Source: Leptospira biflexa (GTDB lineage Bacteria; Spirochaetota; DYNZ01). Taken from it: a DNA stretch of 46,104 nucleotides. The position numbers and the translations under genes are program-made. This document shows, one piece after another, positions 11,870 through 20,442 of the stretch (positions are counted from its first letter, which is position 1; every line of letters begins with the position of its first letter). The stretch covers positions 1-46,104 of the forward strand of contig DYNZ01000019.1 in NCBI GenBank assembly GCA_020720805.1, written 5' to 3'. The notes below the pieces were generated by a model. The model was not told the DNA's origin. It did not search any database and was given only the letters and a program-made list of their open reading frames with translations.

Positions 11870-12379
11870 ATGTTTAAAAAAGGAAAAAGCAGGATCTTGT
11901 TGTTACTGGTTATCTCATTTTTGGCATCGCTTCAGATGGCTTTGTCATTCGGGCTGAAGTCAGAGGAGAATCCAGGGACGGATGCAAAAAGGGAAGAGAG
12001 CGCTCTCTTACCGGATAAATTTCTGGTCTATTTTTCATACCAATATGGCGTGCTCAACCATCCAGAGCCTGGTTTTGAAAGGAGAATTCTGCCAACAGTG
12101 AACGATTTTCGGGGCGCCCCCGGATGTTACGTCGCCTGCTATTCCAGAAGCAAGGAGGACTCCATATACCCTGTGGGTGGTAATATCTTTGTGATGGGTC
12201 AGGTGCGGGTTCAAGGAACTTACAGCAGAAGGGTTTGCTTGCCAGGTGGATTTGAAACTGCGGATATCAGCGCTTCGTCATATTTTCATAAAGTGTGCCA
12301 GCGGCATATCCCTGCCTGCCGTACGCATGGGTGCTGGGCCGGTGGAGACACAGGTGGATGGTTTGGAATACAGCAGTAG
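11870..12379 (+). CDS. Secreted Cys-rich hypothetical protein
   Basis: The 169-residue product begins with a clear signal peptide (KKGKSR, then ILLLLVISFLASLQMALS), so it is exported. There is no lipobox. The mature part has Cys residues in GCYVACYS, RRVCLPGG and a terminal cluster, KVCQRHIPACRTHGC, followed by WAGGDTGGWFGIQQ. This pattern suggests disulfides in the periplasm or at the surface. No known domain was recognised. GGAGAG lies eight to nine bases before ATG 11870. It is divergent from argG and convergent with the histidine kinase, with only 23 bases between the stops. Confidence 0.7.
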   Translation: MFKKGKSRILLLLVISFLASLQMALSFGLKSEENPGTDAKREESALLPDKFLVYFSYQYGVLNHPEPGFERRILPTVNDFRGAPGCYVACYSRSKEDSIYPVGGNIFVMGQVRVQGTYSRRVCLPGGFETADISASSYFHKVCQRHIPACRTHGCWAGGDTGGWFGIQQ

Positions 12380-12402
12380 GAGAAACAGGAGATCCTGAAC
12401 AA

Positions 12403-13608
12403 CTATTCGCAAGGCAAGGAAAATGAGAAAGTTGTACCTTCGCCAGGGACGCTTTGGACTTCAATATGGCCGCGCTGCAATTCAATAAATTCTTTACACA
12501 GAATCAAGCCCAGGCCAGATCTTTTTTCCGAAGCGGTACCCTTGCGGATTGTGGTTTTATCGAGGCGGAATAACTGCCTTAGCTCTTCATCGTTCATGCC
12601 AATGCCATGATCCTGCACCTGAAAGAGAATACTCCCTTTGTCGACATGGACGTGAATCTGGATAGCCTCTCCAGGTGCGCTGAATTTGATGGCATTGGTG
12701 ACGAGATTGCGCAGGATGGTCTCCATCATCTGTTTGTCTGCATTCAACAAGGGATCCGTTTGGGAATGAACCTCGATCGGGATATTTTTTGCAGTAGCCA
12801 TGTTTCCGCATACATCCAGGGTTGCGGAAATAATTTCCGATGCGTGAAACCGAGTCATGTGTGGATGGATTTTTCCCGTCTGGAGTCTGGCCCAGGCAAG
12901 CAGATTTTCCAATAGGGCATAGGTCTGTTCTATGGTATGATGCATTTTTCCGGCGAATTCCTGGATCTGATTTTTAGAAAAATCATCCGTATTGTTCTGG
13001 AGAAATTCTGAAAAATTGAGCAGTGTGGTAAAGGGACTCATCAGATCATGAGCGATGATAGAAAAAAATTTGTCTTTGGTCAGATTTAACTCCTGGAGTC
13101 TGGCTTCACTCTGCTGCAGGGCTATTTCTGCGAGTTTACGTTCGGTAATGTCAATGGCATAGGTTAAATTTAGGAGAATTTTTCCCTGTTCGTCTTTTAC
13201 CGGATTTGTTTTTGCCAGATAGTAGAGAGTTCGGTCTGGTAAAGGTACCACAACCTCTACGGAACCAGCTTCTCCGGTCTCAAAGAGCTTTGATGAGGCC
13301 GCGAACCTATGGTCAGCGTGCTCTTTAGGATAGATGTCCCAGAATGATTTTCCTTCGAAAAAGTCAGGTGTTTTCTCAAATGTAGATGCGAATACATGAT
13401 TTACAAATTTGTAATATCCATTTTTATCAACGCAGAAGATGACATCATTGGAGTGTTCCATTAAGGCTTTGTATTTAAAGGTTATTTCATTGATGCGGTT
13501 TTCTTGCTCTTCGAGCAGCTGTTCCATTTCTGCGAATTTAGAAGATAAATCACTCCCTGAAGATTGGGCGGACTCTTTTAATGCTTTGAATTTTTGCAGA
13601 ATATTCAT
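12403..13608 (-). CDS. PAS-domain sensor histidine kinase
   Basis: This is a soluble 401-residue kinase with no membrane segments. An N-terminal coiled coil (about 1-45) leads into a PAS domain at about 45-165 (MEHSNDVIFCVDKNGYYKFVN). The dimerisation and phosphoacceptor helix carries the H-box FFSIIAHDLMSPFTTLL near 190. The ATP-binding domain has LRNLVTNAIKFS, DHGIGM and RSGLGL. No receiver domain or response regulator adjoins it, so its partner is elsewhere. ATG 13608 was chosen over the in-frame ATG at 13662, because the extra 18 residues look non-conserved and a TATAAT sequence lies between the two starts. No good -35 pairs with that TATAAT, so the promoter is not claimed. The modular repeat lies just upstream. 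Confidence 0.88.
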   Translation of the reverse strand: MNILQKFKALKESAQSSGSDLSSKFAEMEQLLEEQENRINEITFKYKALMEHSNDVIFCVDKNGYYKFVNHVFASTFEKTPDFFEGKSFWDIYPKEHADHRFAASSKLFETGEAGSVEVVVPLPDRTLYYLAKTNPVKDEQGKILLNLTYAIDITERKLAEIALQQSEARLQELNLTKDKFFSIIAHDLMSPFTTLLNFSEFLQNNTDDFSKNQIQEFAGKMHHTIEQTYALLENLLAWARLQTGKIHPHMTRFHASEIISATLDVCGNMATAKNIPIEVHSQTDPLLNADKQMMETILRNLVTNAIKFSAPGEAIQIHVHVDKGSILFQVQDHGIGMNDEELRQLFRLDKTTIRKGTASEKRSGLGLILCKEFIELQRGHIEVQSVPGEGTTFSFSLPCE

Positions 13609-14260
13609 CGTCGTTGTATTATAAAACTGTCTTGATTTGAAATCTATACCAAATATACCCAAAACAGACTGGTGTACGCACCAGGAGCATATTTTTTTGT
13701 TATACTAAAGGCATTTTGGTTTTCGGATATCGCAAGGCAATGCCGGCGATGTCGACGCACCCTTTAGCCAGTATTTACTGTTTGCAATGGACTTTGTGCC
13801 AAAAGGACGTTGGTAATACCACGACCTGGCATTACCCGACGCAAGGCAACGCCATGCAGTCAGGGTATCCTGCAACTGTTCATGCGACGTCCACGGATGG
13901 ATAAGAGCTGACCCAAGGTCGATAAGGACGCGGTTATGGCATTGCCCAACTGGTCAAATCTTGTGCTGAGTTCATCGAAGCATCGATGCTTATTGGTATA
14001 AAACCCGAGAACCAAAGTGTTTCGAGTATAAAATGGAATCAAACTTCTTCCGTATAAAGTATGAATTGTGAAACAGACCACAGAATTAATCCACATAAAA
14101 AAAGAACAGGATAATTTTTTTGGCAAATTTAGATGAAAAAAAAATTAAATAGTTAGATAACATAATTCCTGGTTGAATGATACAGCTGGGTATTGTGGAT
14201 GAATCGTTTTTTGGGAAGATTGATTTTGGTTTAAGCAGCAAGGAAAGATGATTTCATCGT
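13609..14260. other. Intergenic region holding a modular repeat
   Basis: This gap between the histidine kinase start and the pseudouridine synthase contains the full-length modular repeat (13701-14030). It also has a short hairpin, CTGGTG-TACG-CACCAG, at 13669-13684. The remaining 230 bases on the right are AT-rich with no supported gene. Small frames here translate the repeat (for example AITASL.TLGQL.SIRGRRMNS) and recur near 31500, so they are repeat translations and not genes. Confidence 0.6.
13701..14030 (+). repeat. Dispersed modular repeat, copy 2 (full length)
   Basis: The left module starts TATACTAAAGGCATTTTGG and contains TCGCAAGGCAATGCCGGCGA. A central module holds GTTCATGCGACGTCCACGG and GATAAGGACGCGGTTATGG. 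Next comes the palindrome AAGCATCGATGCTT, and the element ends with ACCCGAGAACCAAAGTG and GAGTATA. The two ends are imperfect inverted repeats of about 26 bases, both with TATAC outermost and CCRARAACCAAA inside. The same modules occur in another order and orientation at 31275-31568, and the right end alone at 1-86. Confidence 0.85.
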
Positions 14261-14848
14261 ATGAAGCAAGAACACGGCATTTATCTATTGCATAAGCCCT
14301 TCGATGTTTTGTGCAAATTTACGGATATTCAGGGTCGTGCCACTTTGGCTGATTATTTTTCGCTACCCGATTATTATCCGGCAGGGAGGCTGGATCAGGA
14401 TAGCGAGGGAGTCGTGCTTTTGACCAATTCTGGCCGCTGGCAGCATCAGATATCTGACCCCCATTTTAAATGGGAGAAGGAGTATTGGGTGCAGGTGGAA
14501 GGTGAGATCTCAGACGAGGCTCTGCGTAGCCTGCGCCAGGGTGTTGCCTTGTCCGATTTTCATACCAGACAAGCCAGAGCCGAGAAAATGGATGAGCCTG
14601 CCGGTCTGTGGGAGCGTTCAAGGCCCATCCGATTTCGTAAGAATATTCCGACCAGCTGGCTGCGTTTATCGATTCAAGAGGGAAAAAATCGTCAGGTTCG
14701 CAGGATGACTGCTGCGGTAGGATATCCAACCCTCCGCCTCATCCGCTATAGAGTTGGTTCCTGGTCGCTGGAGGGATTGGCTCCTGGTCAATTTCGCAGG
14801 CTTACGGCTGCGGAAATTCAATCTGGATTGAAATTCTGGAATCAGTAA
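14261..14848 (+). CDS. rluE: Large-subunit rRNA pseudouridine synthase, RluE/RsuA family
   Basis: This family isomerises uridine to pseudouridine in ribosomal RNA. The 195-residue product has the catalytic motif GRLDQDSEGVVLLTN (Asp near residue 46) and the family signature EGKNRQVRRMTAAVGYPTLR. It lacks an N-terminal S4 domain, as RluE does. RluE modifies U2457 of 23S rRNA in E. coli; that specificity is inferred here from the short S4-free form. AAGGAAAG lies about 15 bases before ATG 14261. The next gene begins 12 bases after the stop, so the two are probably cotranscribed without an obvious functional link. Confidence 0.85.
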   Translation: MKQEHGIYLLHKPFDVLCKFTDIQGRATLADYFSLPDYYPAGRLDQDSEGVVLLTNSGRWQHQISDPHFKWEKEYWVQVEGEISDEALRSLRQGVALSDFHTRQARAEKMDEPAGLWERSRPIRFRKNIPTSWLRLSIQEGKNRQVRRMTAAVGYPTLRLIRYRVGSWSLEGLAPGQFRRLTAAEIQSGLKFWNQ

Positions 14849-14860
14849 AGGGAAATCGAT

Positions 14861-16081
14861 ATGCTCACAACCCGTTTTTCATGGCAGGGAGAGAAAAATC
14901 GTTTGATTGCAGCTCGGGAAACGGTGAAGGAGTTTATCGATTTTTCGGAAAGCAACCCCACAGCTATAGGATTGGATGGATCGGCGGAGATTCTGAGGGA
15001 GATCTTCTCTGGGGCTGAATTTTTCAGACAGATAAGCCGCTACCAGCCGCATGCGCAGGGGATGTTGTCTGCAAGAGAGGCCATCTGTTCCTACTATTGC
15101 GAACAGGGCATAACTATGTTCCCCGAAGATCTGTTTCTGACATCCAGTACCAGCGAGGCGTATAGCTACCTATTTAAATTGCTCAGCGATCCAGGTGATC
15201 GAATCGGCGTTGTTCGGCCAGGATATCCGTTATTTGATATGCTGGCACAGTTGGAAGGGCTCCATCTTGGCGAGCTTCCATTGGCGCGCTACGGCAACAA
15301 GGGCTTTTGCTTTGATAGCAGCGCATGGCCCAGGGAGATAGAAGGGGAGCGGGATCTGCGCGCTTTGCTGGTGGTGAATCCCAATAATCCAACGGGAAAT
15401 TCGCTCTCGGTATCCGAAGTACAAAATCTGCGCAGGTTTTGCCAGGTGTCTATACCGGGTTCAGAGCTGATTGTGGATGAGGTGTTTATCGATTATATCC
15501 ATGAACCCTGGCGTCAATCAGCCGCACTTGGCAGAATAGAGTTAAGTCAGGGAAATGCATTTTTTTTGAATGGCTTCTCCAAAATGGTTGGTTTACCTCA
15601 ACTGAAACTCTCCTGGATTGCCCTGACCGGCGATGAAACATGGAAAAACAAGGTACGCGAGCCTTTGTCATTTATCGCGGATACCTATCTGTCTGCTTCG
15701 ATGCCGGCTATGGCTGCGGTGCCGGAACTGTTGCAGCACAGATGGGAACTACAGGATCCACTGCAAGAACGGATCGCGCAAAACCTCTCTTTCTTAAATA
15801 AACTGACATTTAATAATCATGATCTGGAATTGGTTGAGACTCATGGTGGATGGAATGTTATCGTCATTCTACACACGATCAAACAGGGGCAACAAGAATG
15901 CGATGAGGAGGGATTCTCGATCTGGCTGCTTCGGGAAAAAAAAATTTTTCTTATGCCGGGCTATTTTTTTGATATAGGCATAGATGCTTCATTTGTTGTA
16001 AGCCTGCTGCCAGATCCTGCCCTGTTTCAGAGAGGATGGGCAGAGATTGTTGCTGCGCTGGAGTCTTTTGGCAGGCTATAG
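14861..16081 (+). CDS. Class I/II PLP-dependent aminotransferase
   Basis: This is a 406-residue fold-type I aminotransferase. The cofactor-binding features are SSTSEAYSYLFKLL (phosphate and ring contact), PGYPLFD, NPNNPTGN, VDEVFIDY and FSKMVGLPQLKLSWI. The last contains the expected PLP Lys, and a neighbouring Lys and the later Arg may hold the cofactor phosphate. The layout resembles alanine or aromatic-type aminotransferases more than HisC, but the substrate cannot be told from sequence. AAAGGGAAAT lies before ATG 14861. Its last six bases overlap the end of the decayed metallo-beta-lactamase gene on the other strand. Confidence 0.85.
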   Translation: MLTTRFSWQGEKNRLIAARETVKEFIDFSESNPTAIGLDGSAEILREIFSGAEFFRQISRYQPHAQGMLSAREAICSYYCEQGITMFPEDLFLTSSTSEAYSYLFKLLSDPGDRIGVVRPGYPLFDMLAQLEGLHLGELPLARYGNKGFCFDSSAWPREIEGERDLRALLVVNPNNPTGNSLSVSEVQNLRRFCQVSIPGSELIVDEVFIDYIHEPWRQSAALGRIELSQGNAFFLNGFSKMVGLPQLKLSWIALTGDETWKNKVREPLSFIADTYLSASMPAMAAVPELLQHRWELQDPLQERIAQNLSFLNKLTFNNHDLELVETHGGWNVIVILHTIKQGQQECDEEGFSIWLLREKKIFLMPGYFFDIGIDASFVVSLLPDPALFQRGWAEIVAALESFGRL

Positions 16082-16690
16082 GAGCAGCTCGCGGATTTCG
16101 CCCAGTTGCAGGATCCAGAACCTATCCAGTGGCAATTTTTTTATGGTATCTCGATCCAGATGGTCATAGTGGTTGTGAGTCAGAATGATTGTCAGCGAGC
16201 GGCTGCCTTCTGGCTGGTATTTGAGAAAATCATTCAGTGTGATTCCGGGTGCAGTCAATCTTTTGGGCAGCAGAGCTCTCTGGCTGAAAATAGGGTCGGT
16301 GATATAATCGTGCTGGTGCAGGCGAACCCAAAATGAGTTATGGCCGATCCACATCACAAAATTTTTATTTTTCAGCTTTTGAAATTGTGTCCATGGGGCA
16401 GGCGCGGTAGCCGGTAGAAAATTTTTTTCTTCGGTGGAATACTCCTGCTTGGCGCTCAATTTCCAGCGCAGAAGAGAGAAAAATCCCTTTTACTCCATAG
16501 GAAGCCAAGGGTTAAAAAAGGAGCCCTCCTTTTCATGAGGAGCGTACAATAACTTAGGGTCAAGGGAATTGACTTTCTGTTTCCAGGCAAGCTCGTCCAG
16601 CTTTTTGGGGGTCATCGCGCAGCCAAGCGCCAGTAGAGATATCAAAGCCAGGATCAGCAGCGCCAGAAGAATTTTTAGATATTTCATCAT
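16076..16690 (-). pseudogene. Metallo-beta-lactamase-fold lipoprotein (NAPE-PLD-like), stop codon and truncated end
   Basis: The N-terminal half begins at ATG 16690 with a lipoprotein signal peptide (LLALGC) and reads to NPWLPME. A TAA at 16490-16492 follows, and the same frame then continues KGFFSLLRWKLSAKQEYSTEEK into the catalytic domain (quoted in part: KGFFSLLRW, AKQEYSTEEK). The metal motif is LTHNHYDHLD, the HxHxDH signature of the fold. FVMWIGHNSFWVRL and ITDPIFS match the NAPE-PLD/RomA-like subfamily. That family normally runs past 330 residues. Here the frame stops at 16076, soon after the motif, where the convergent aminotransferase gene begins. The remaining metal ligands are therefore missing. 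One nonsense codon plus a lost 3' end indicates a dead gene. Confidence 0.8.
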
Positions 16691-16920
16691 TTCGAATTTC
16701 CCCAATTACAATTCAAGAGTGAACTCTTTATTGATGATATAAAAAAAAAGGGTTGAAGCCTTCTGTTTTTTTTGGATCAAGCGAAAATAGGAAAGACATA
16801 TTGCGAGGCAACTAAAAATGAAGTAAATAGGGTTGCCTAGGGCAAATCTAGGAATTGGAAAAATTGTCAAGGCGCCCTGGTTTCCAGATGGTTACGATCA
16901 CTTTGGCATGGATAAGAAGT

Positions 16921-17139
16921 ATGGGTAAAGAGAAAAAGAAAGGGTCACCAGATTTTGATAAGATTACTCTATGTGAATTGGACAAGGACGAGATCGAAAG
17001 GAGTATGGAGAAAATAAAAAATTTAGTCGCGCATCCACGCCATATCTGCTGCAAGTGTGCGAGAGTGGCGAACCGTTCCGATCTCTTATGCAAACCTATC
17101 GCAATATCACCCCCCGAGGCCGATCCAGAGCGTAGCTGA
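16921..17139 (+). CDS. Small Cys-containing protein, zinc-ribbon-like
   Basis: A charged start (GKEKKKGSPDFDKITLC) leads to a helical stretch, ELDKDEIERSMEKIKNLV, and then a Cys motif, HICCKCARVANRSDLLCKP. Four closely spaced Cys could bind a metal ion. No named family was recognised. The spacing and the well-formed LCKP ending make it more convincing than a chance frame. ATG 16921 was preferred to earlier in-frame starts (16855, 16888) because the residues before it look unlike a conserved N-terminus. The ribosome site is weak (AAGAAG). The acyltransferase follows on the same strand. Confidence 0.5.
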   Translation: MGKEKKKGSPDFDKITLCELDKDEIERSMEKIKNLVAHPRHICCKCARVANRSDLLCKPIAISPPEADPERS

Positions 17140-17284
17140 GGCGATCCAGATGTGATGTTCGACTACGATGAGAAATGAACTCCGGAGGAAGATGAATTTT
17201 TTCAAAAAAGATTCGCTTTACAGCTTTGACCTTTCGATTTTTTTTGTAACGAAAATGACAATTTTAAATTTGAGGCGTTCATTC

Positions 17285-18142
17285 ATGGACAATTTGCAAA
17301 AAGATCCGAATTATATTCTGGCTGATGTGCCCTCTATGATAGAAAAGCCAGCTCTTAGGAAAGTTTATACTGTGATCCGCGGACCCTTTGAATGGGTCAC
17401 TGGAATTTCACGTATGAATCGAATGCATACCTATCTTTCTACCCAATCTGTAGACGCAATGGATCTGACCCTGCGGGCACAGCGGCTATTAAATACCCAT
17501 GTTACGCTGCCTTCTGCTGAAGAGATCGAGCCTTATAAAAAAATTGAAGGACCTCTGATCATCGCCTCGAATCACCCGATAGCCGGTCATGAATTTATGG
17601 TTATGCTGCCTCTGTTTTACGCAATCCGCCAGGATTTTAAGATTCTGGTGAATCCATTTTTAACGAGAATCCGTGAGCTATCTCCCCTTTTTATTCCCAT
17701 CGATCCCTATGAGACTGAGGAGTCGAGCAGGAAGAATATGATACAGATGAGAAATATTTTTTATTATCTCAGAAAGGGCGGGATGATTCATCTATTTCCT
17801 GCTGGTGAGGTTTCTTCCTTGAAGGTATCCTCCATGAAGATCAGCGACAAGCCATGGAACGATAATATTTTTTCCTTAGCGATGAAGATTAGGGCGACAA
17901 TCGTTCCCCTCTACTTTCATGGCCGTGTTTCCAATATGTTCCAATTCATTGGTTTATTCCCCAAAATCAGACCAATTTTTTTACCGAGAGAGTTGACCCG
18001 TCAGGTAAACAGGGAGCTGCAATATAAACTTGGTAGAATTATCACCCCGGACGAGGTTGCCTCCTTTTCTGATGCGGCTGACTTAACAAAACTGGTTCGC
18101 GAGGAAACCTATAAACTTAGAAATCTTATAAAGCCAAAGTAA
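17285..18142 (+). CDS. Lysophospholipid acyltransferase family protein (PlsC-like)
   Basis: The 285-residue product has the acyltransferase landmarks SNHPIAGHEFMVM (NHx4-type block with Glu in place of the usual Asp) near residue 93. LFPAGEVSS near 175 corresponds to the FPEG block, and ATIVPLYFHGRVSNMF is the later hydrophobic block. This order is typical of the hemolysin/OlsA-like branch, which transfers acyl groups to lysolipids at the membrane face. The substrate is unknown. ATG 17285 was chosen because GAGG lies about 13 bases upstream and the longer reading from 17168 adds a region with no family character. The HPxxxHE variant of the HX4D motif deserves a check for activity. Confidence 0.75.
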   Translation: MDNLQKDPNYILADVPSMIEKPALRKVYTVIRGPFEWVTGISRMNRMHTYLSTQSVDAMDLTLRAQRLLNTHVTLPSAEEIEPYKKIEGPLIIASNHPIAGHEFMVMLPLFYAIRQDFKILVNPFLTRIRELSPLFIPIDPYETEESSRKNMIQMRNIFYYLRKGGMIHLFPAGEVSSLKVSSMKISDKPWNDNIFSLAMKIRATIVPLYFHGRVSNMFQFIGLFPKIRPIFLPRELTRQVNRELQYKLGRIITPDEVASFSDAADLTKLVREETYKLRNLIKPK

Positions 18143-18217
18143 TGCCAGAGATTTCCTTACCTGAGCGGAAGTGGAAAAAAAAGGCATTGTACGAGAAGGA
18201 AGCATGACTAGAGGTGT

Positions 18218-19432
18218 TTACAGAGTTTTGTAAGACTCTTCGATCAGATGGCGAAAATAGCGCGCGTTTTCTGTTAGATCGTTGCTGTGCCGAAACAGTC
18301 CTCCGCCTATCAGAAACATGACCTCATTCCCATACATCTGGCGTAGGTCGGGAAGGCGATCCATGGTCATACCTCCGCCAGGGGCAGGAAATATGGGCTT
18401 ATAACTATCAACGGAATTTTTCGCCAGGGCTGAGGAGCATCCAGAGGCGATTTGCTTGCACTCCTCTCTGGTGAATGAAAATCGACCGCCGTAATTGGGA
18501 AAGATCGAGGCGTCAGCGCCGCATAACCTCATAAGCTGCCCAAAAAGGAAAGAGTGGCTAAGTCCATGATCCGGCGACACAACAAAACTGCCGAGCATAG
18601 CTGGATGGGCAAGGATTGGCAACCCGATGGTATCGTCCGCGGCGATGGCTGCCATAGCGGAAAATCCACAAAGCCCTGGGCTAATTAGCAGGGCGCCAGC
18701 CCCTGCCTCGCGGGCCAACCTGGCTCGTCGTATCATCTGGGTGAAATCTGCGGTGACGTTGGGGGCATACACTGCCTTTGTGCCACAGCGTTGATTTGTT
18801 TGCTGCACAGTTTTTGTGATCGCATGCAAACGCTCCTCAAAGGTGGCAAACGGTTGATTGGCCAGACCGTGATCGTCTTTGATGATGTGAATTCCCCCTT
18901 CGGCAAATTGAGAGGCCATGGCAGCCAGATCGGTGGCGGATAACCCCTGGGGCTTGAGAGCTGTACACAGTAGGGGGAGACTCTGTTCCTTGAAAAGATT
19001 GCGTAGTCCTGTCTGGCCAAAGCGGGGGCCTGGAAAGAGATCTCCTAAGGATGGGGATAATCTAATCTCCTCAAGACGAATGCCGGGTTTGAGGCTGATA
19101 TTCCCAAAGAGTACATTGAGAAGTTGGGTAATCTCCCCACCAGCCAACTCGGTTGCAAAAGAGATTTCAGCAAGAAAATGGCTCATCCTGGAAGAGTCAT
19201 CGTTTGGATCAGTCGCAAAAAAATGTTCAATCCTTCCAAGGATCTGTTCCTGGATAACCCCTCTGGGAACAAGCTCTTCAGGAAACTCCACGGTCTGTTC
19301 CAGGGTAATATCCTTGGCTTTGGCAAGAGCCTCCTCTTTGCTGGTAGGGTCATTGGCTACCGTAATCCGGTAGATGGCTGTGAAGCGTTCGCCGCTTAGC
19401 GTGGGCTGTGATGTCTGCTGGAGTAGAGCCAT
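18218..19432 (-). CDS. RuBisCO-like protein (form IV)
   Basis: This 404-residue protein has the RuBisCO large-subunit fold but not the carboxylase active site. CTALKPQGLS keeps the Lys that acts in enolisation (K160, equivalent to K175). IIKDDHGLANQPF keeps the Lys normally carbamylated (K185) and the second Asp ligand (D187), but the Glu ligand is His (H188). H276 in LAHPAMLGSF matches the catalytic His region. Loop 6, with its essential Lys, is replaced by IFPNYGGRFSF. Known form IV proteins act as 2,3-diketo-5-methylthiopentyl-1-phosphate enolase, 5-methylthioribulose-1-phosphate isomerase, or 3-oxo-isoapionate decarboxylases; which applies here is not decided. It starts one base after the transketolase C-subunit stop (19434), so it is translated from the same message. 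ATG 19432 was chosen for this spacing. Confidence 0.88.
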   Translation of the reverse strand: MALLQQTSQPTLSGERFTAIYRITVANDPTSKEEALAKAKDITLEQTVEFPEELVPRGVIQEQILGRIEHFFATDPNDDSSRMSHFLAEISFATELAGGEITQLLNVLFGNISLKPGIRLEEIRLSPSLGDLFPGPRFGQTGLRNLFKEQSLPLLCTALKPQGLSATDLAAMASQFAEGGIHIIKDDHGLANQPFATFEERLHAITKTVQQTNQRCGTKAVYAPNVTADFTQMIRRARLAREAGAGALLISPGLCGFSAMAAIAADDTIGLPILAHPAMLGSFVVSPDHGLSHSFLFGQLMRLCGADASIFPNYGGRFSFTREECKQIASGCSSALAKNSVDSYKPIFPAPGGGMTMDRLPDLRQMYGNEVMFLIGGGLFRHSNDLTENARYFRHLIEESYKTL

Positions 19433-19433
19433 A

Positions 19434-20441
19434 TTAGAGAGCCTCAGCCTTGGCAAGGCTGTGTACTGCCTGAATACGAACAGCCTGTAGATCCTGTTCT
19501 GAGATATCGAATGTTTCCCCAAGGATGCTTTCTACTTTTTTAACTAGGCTCATGGCATCAAGGCCATATTCCTTCATTAAGTAGGGGCGCGATGCACCGT
19601 GGAGAAACAGATCCGGGATGGCGATTTTAGTCAGTTTTTTTCCAATGCCCATTTCAGCCATAAGTTCGGCAGTCGCGCTTCCCAGTCCGCCGATGGAGCT
19701 GTGGTTCTCCATCGTGATGATACCTTTGCCAGCGCTTTCCAGGGCAGAGCGCACCTCTGGATCTGTAAATGGCTTGAGTGTTGTTACATGAAGATGTGTC
19801 AAAGAGACTCCGCGCTCCTGTAGCAAGGGGGTTACCCGCATCGCCTCCTCTGTGCAGATACCGGAGGAGAGCAGGGTGATGTCGCGACCCCTGGCGAGAA
19901 CCCGGGCGCTATTGAGACGCATTCGGTCTGAGCTGTTGAATAGGCGGGGAATCTCGCCGCGCAGCATTCGGATATAGACAGGCCCATCCACTCCATCAGC
20001 GACATCCAATACGGATTCGACATCAGTGGCATCGCCAGTTTCCAAAACCGTCATATTGGGCAGACTGCGCATGATACTGATGTCCTCAATAGCCTGATGG
20101 CTTGCGCCGCCTGGAGTGGTAATGCCCGGGAGAAAACCAAACATGCGTACAGGCAGGTTGCTGTAAGCTATGCTCATGCTGATCTGGTCATAGGCGCGTC
20201 GGTAGATAAAGACAGCAAAGGTATGTATAAAAGGACGCAACCCTTCCCGGGCCATACCAGCGGCAAAACTCATCATATTCTGTTCTGCGATCCCCAGCGA
20301 GAAAAAACGGTCTGGGTAGGTGTCGCGAAAGTTGTCCACCTCAACAGAGCTGGTTAGATCTGCGGAGAGAACCACAACCTCCGGCTTATCTTGGGCCCAG
20401 GAGACCAGGTTTTTCCAGTGTACTTTGCTCAGGATTTCCAT
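19434..20441 (-). CDS. Split transketolase, C-terminal subunit
   Basis: This subunit carries the pyrimidine-binding and C-terminal domains of a two-gene transketolase. Its 335 residues include GIAEQNMM (the Glu that activates thiamine diphosphate, near residue 63), the conserved GGASHQAIEDISIMRSLPNM, and the C-terminal domain ending in a helical tail. It pairs with the N-terminal subunit encoded just upstream. ATG 20441 follows GGAGGG at a good distance, one base after the upstream stop; the longer frame from 20579 overlaps the upstream gene and was rejected. Split transketolases occur as normal pentose-phosphate enzymes, and as AptA/AptB acting on apulose-4-phosphate in D-apiose catabolism. 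The linked RuBisCO-like gene suggests a specialised substrate. Confidence 0.9.
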   Translation of the reverse strand: MEILSKVHWKNLVSWAQDKPEVVVLSADLTSSVEVDNFRDTYPDRFFSLGIAEQNMMSFAAGMAREGLRPFIHTFAVFIYRRAYDQISMSIAYSNLPVRMFGFLPGITTPGGASHQAIEDISIMRSLPNMTVLETGDATDVESVLDVADGVDGPVYIRMLRGEIPRLFNSSDRMRLNSARVLARGRDITLLSSGICTEEAMRVTPLLQERGVSLTHLHVTTLKPFTDPEVRSALESAGKGIITMENHSSIGGLGSATAELMAEMGIGKKLTKIAIPDLFLHGASRPYLMKEYGLDAMSLVKKVESILGETFDISEQDLQAVRIQAVHSLAKAEAL

Positions 20442-20442
20442 A

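Noticed and set aside
13618-13623. Leaderless promoter for the histidine kinase
   Set aside because: TATAAT lies nine bases before ATG 13608, but no -35 at 16-18 bases fits, so the call rests on one hexamer.
13701-14030. Integron attC sites
   Set aside because: The arms lack the RYYYAAC and GTTRRRY core sites and no integrase gene is present.
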